Origin: Nanobdellota archaeon
GTDB lineage: Archaea; Nanobdellota; Nanobdellia; Woesearchaeales; CG1-02-33-12
DNA: 7,498 nucleotides
Direction: 5' to 3'
Assembly: GCA_018901315.1 (NCBI GenBank)
Contig: JAHIFA010000062.1
Coordinates: forward strand, 1 to 7,498
Shown here: piece after piece, positions 6,051 through 7,498 of the stretch
Layout: each line of letters begins with the position of its first letter
How positions within the stretch are numbered: position 1 is the first letter of the stretch
The notes under the pieces: model-generated
Databases searched by the model: none
What the model was told of the DNA's origin: nothing
The model's input: the letters and a program-made list of their open reading frames with translations, nothing else
Position numbers and translations under genes: made by a program

Positions 6051-6064
6051 GAATAGGTATATTC
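6051..6064. repeat. Palindrome GAATA-N4-TATTC over the predicted transcription start
   Basis: Perfect 5-base arms with the spacer GGTA, placed between the TATA box and the ATG at 6071. A protein bound here would block initiation, so it is a candidate operator, for example for the divergently encoded Lrp-like regulator. Short arms in AT-rich DNA make chance likely too. Confidence 0.25.
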
Positions 6065-6070
6065 AAAGAT

Positions 6071-7498
<1,428 letters not shown>

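Overview
The window looks like chromosomal DNA of a DPANN archaeon, most likely a nanoarchaeote of the Woesearchaeales/Pacearchaeales type. The base composition is AT-rich. Archaeal TATA boxes lie about 25 bases before several start codons, class III (archaeal prepilin) signal peptides are present, and the adenosylhomocysteinase is the short archaeal type ending in SWEEGT. The lineage is an inference from protein style; no rRNA or other marker is present.

Layout. At the left edge (1-138, minus) is the beginning of a helix-turn-helix protein. From 4208 down to 182 (minus) runs a tightly overlapping five-gene operon of membrane-anchored, pilin-like surface proteins: two canonical small class III prepilins (136 and 129 aa), a 173-aa pilin-like protein, a 609-aa adhesin-like protein with three similar beta-rich modules, and a 311-aa anchored protein that lacks the acidic residue of the pilin helix. 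Every junction in this operon overlaps. At three of the four junctions the next ATG is formed from a Val/Leu-Trp codon pair at the end of the previous gene.

Diverging from the operon (4376-4978, plus) is a 200-aa highly charged cytosolic protein with three repeats of an amphipathic helix plus a basic patch. It converges, with a 4-base gap, on a 327-aa double Lrp/AsnC-like regulator (4983-5966, minus). That regulator diverges from a 248-aa protein (6071-6817, plus) of uncertain family, whose second half is laid out like a diadenylate cyclase (DisA_N) domain without the catalytic motifs. This last gene overlaps by 21 bases, tail to tail, the 3' end of adenosylhomocysteinase (6797-7498, minus), which is cut by the right edge.

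How it fits together. The five operon genes probably build one cell-surface filament or pseudopilus: small prepilins as subunits, the large modular protein as adhesin or tip, and the E5-less protein as a cap or initiator. The assembly ATPase, platform protein and prepilin peptidase are not in the window. The divergent charged protein might be a cytosolic partner, but only position suggests this. The regulator, the DAC-like protein and adenosylhomocysteinase have no obvious mechanistic link to the filament.

Transcription pattern: genes at the head of a transcription unit (starts at 138, 4208, 5966, 6071) appear leaderless. Genes inside the operon, and the 4376 gene, use Shine-Dalgarno-like sequences. 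No RNA gene, CRISPR array, insertion sequence or long repeat was found, and there is no gene-free stretch over 300 bases.
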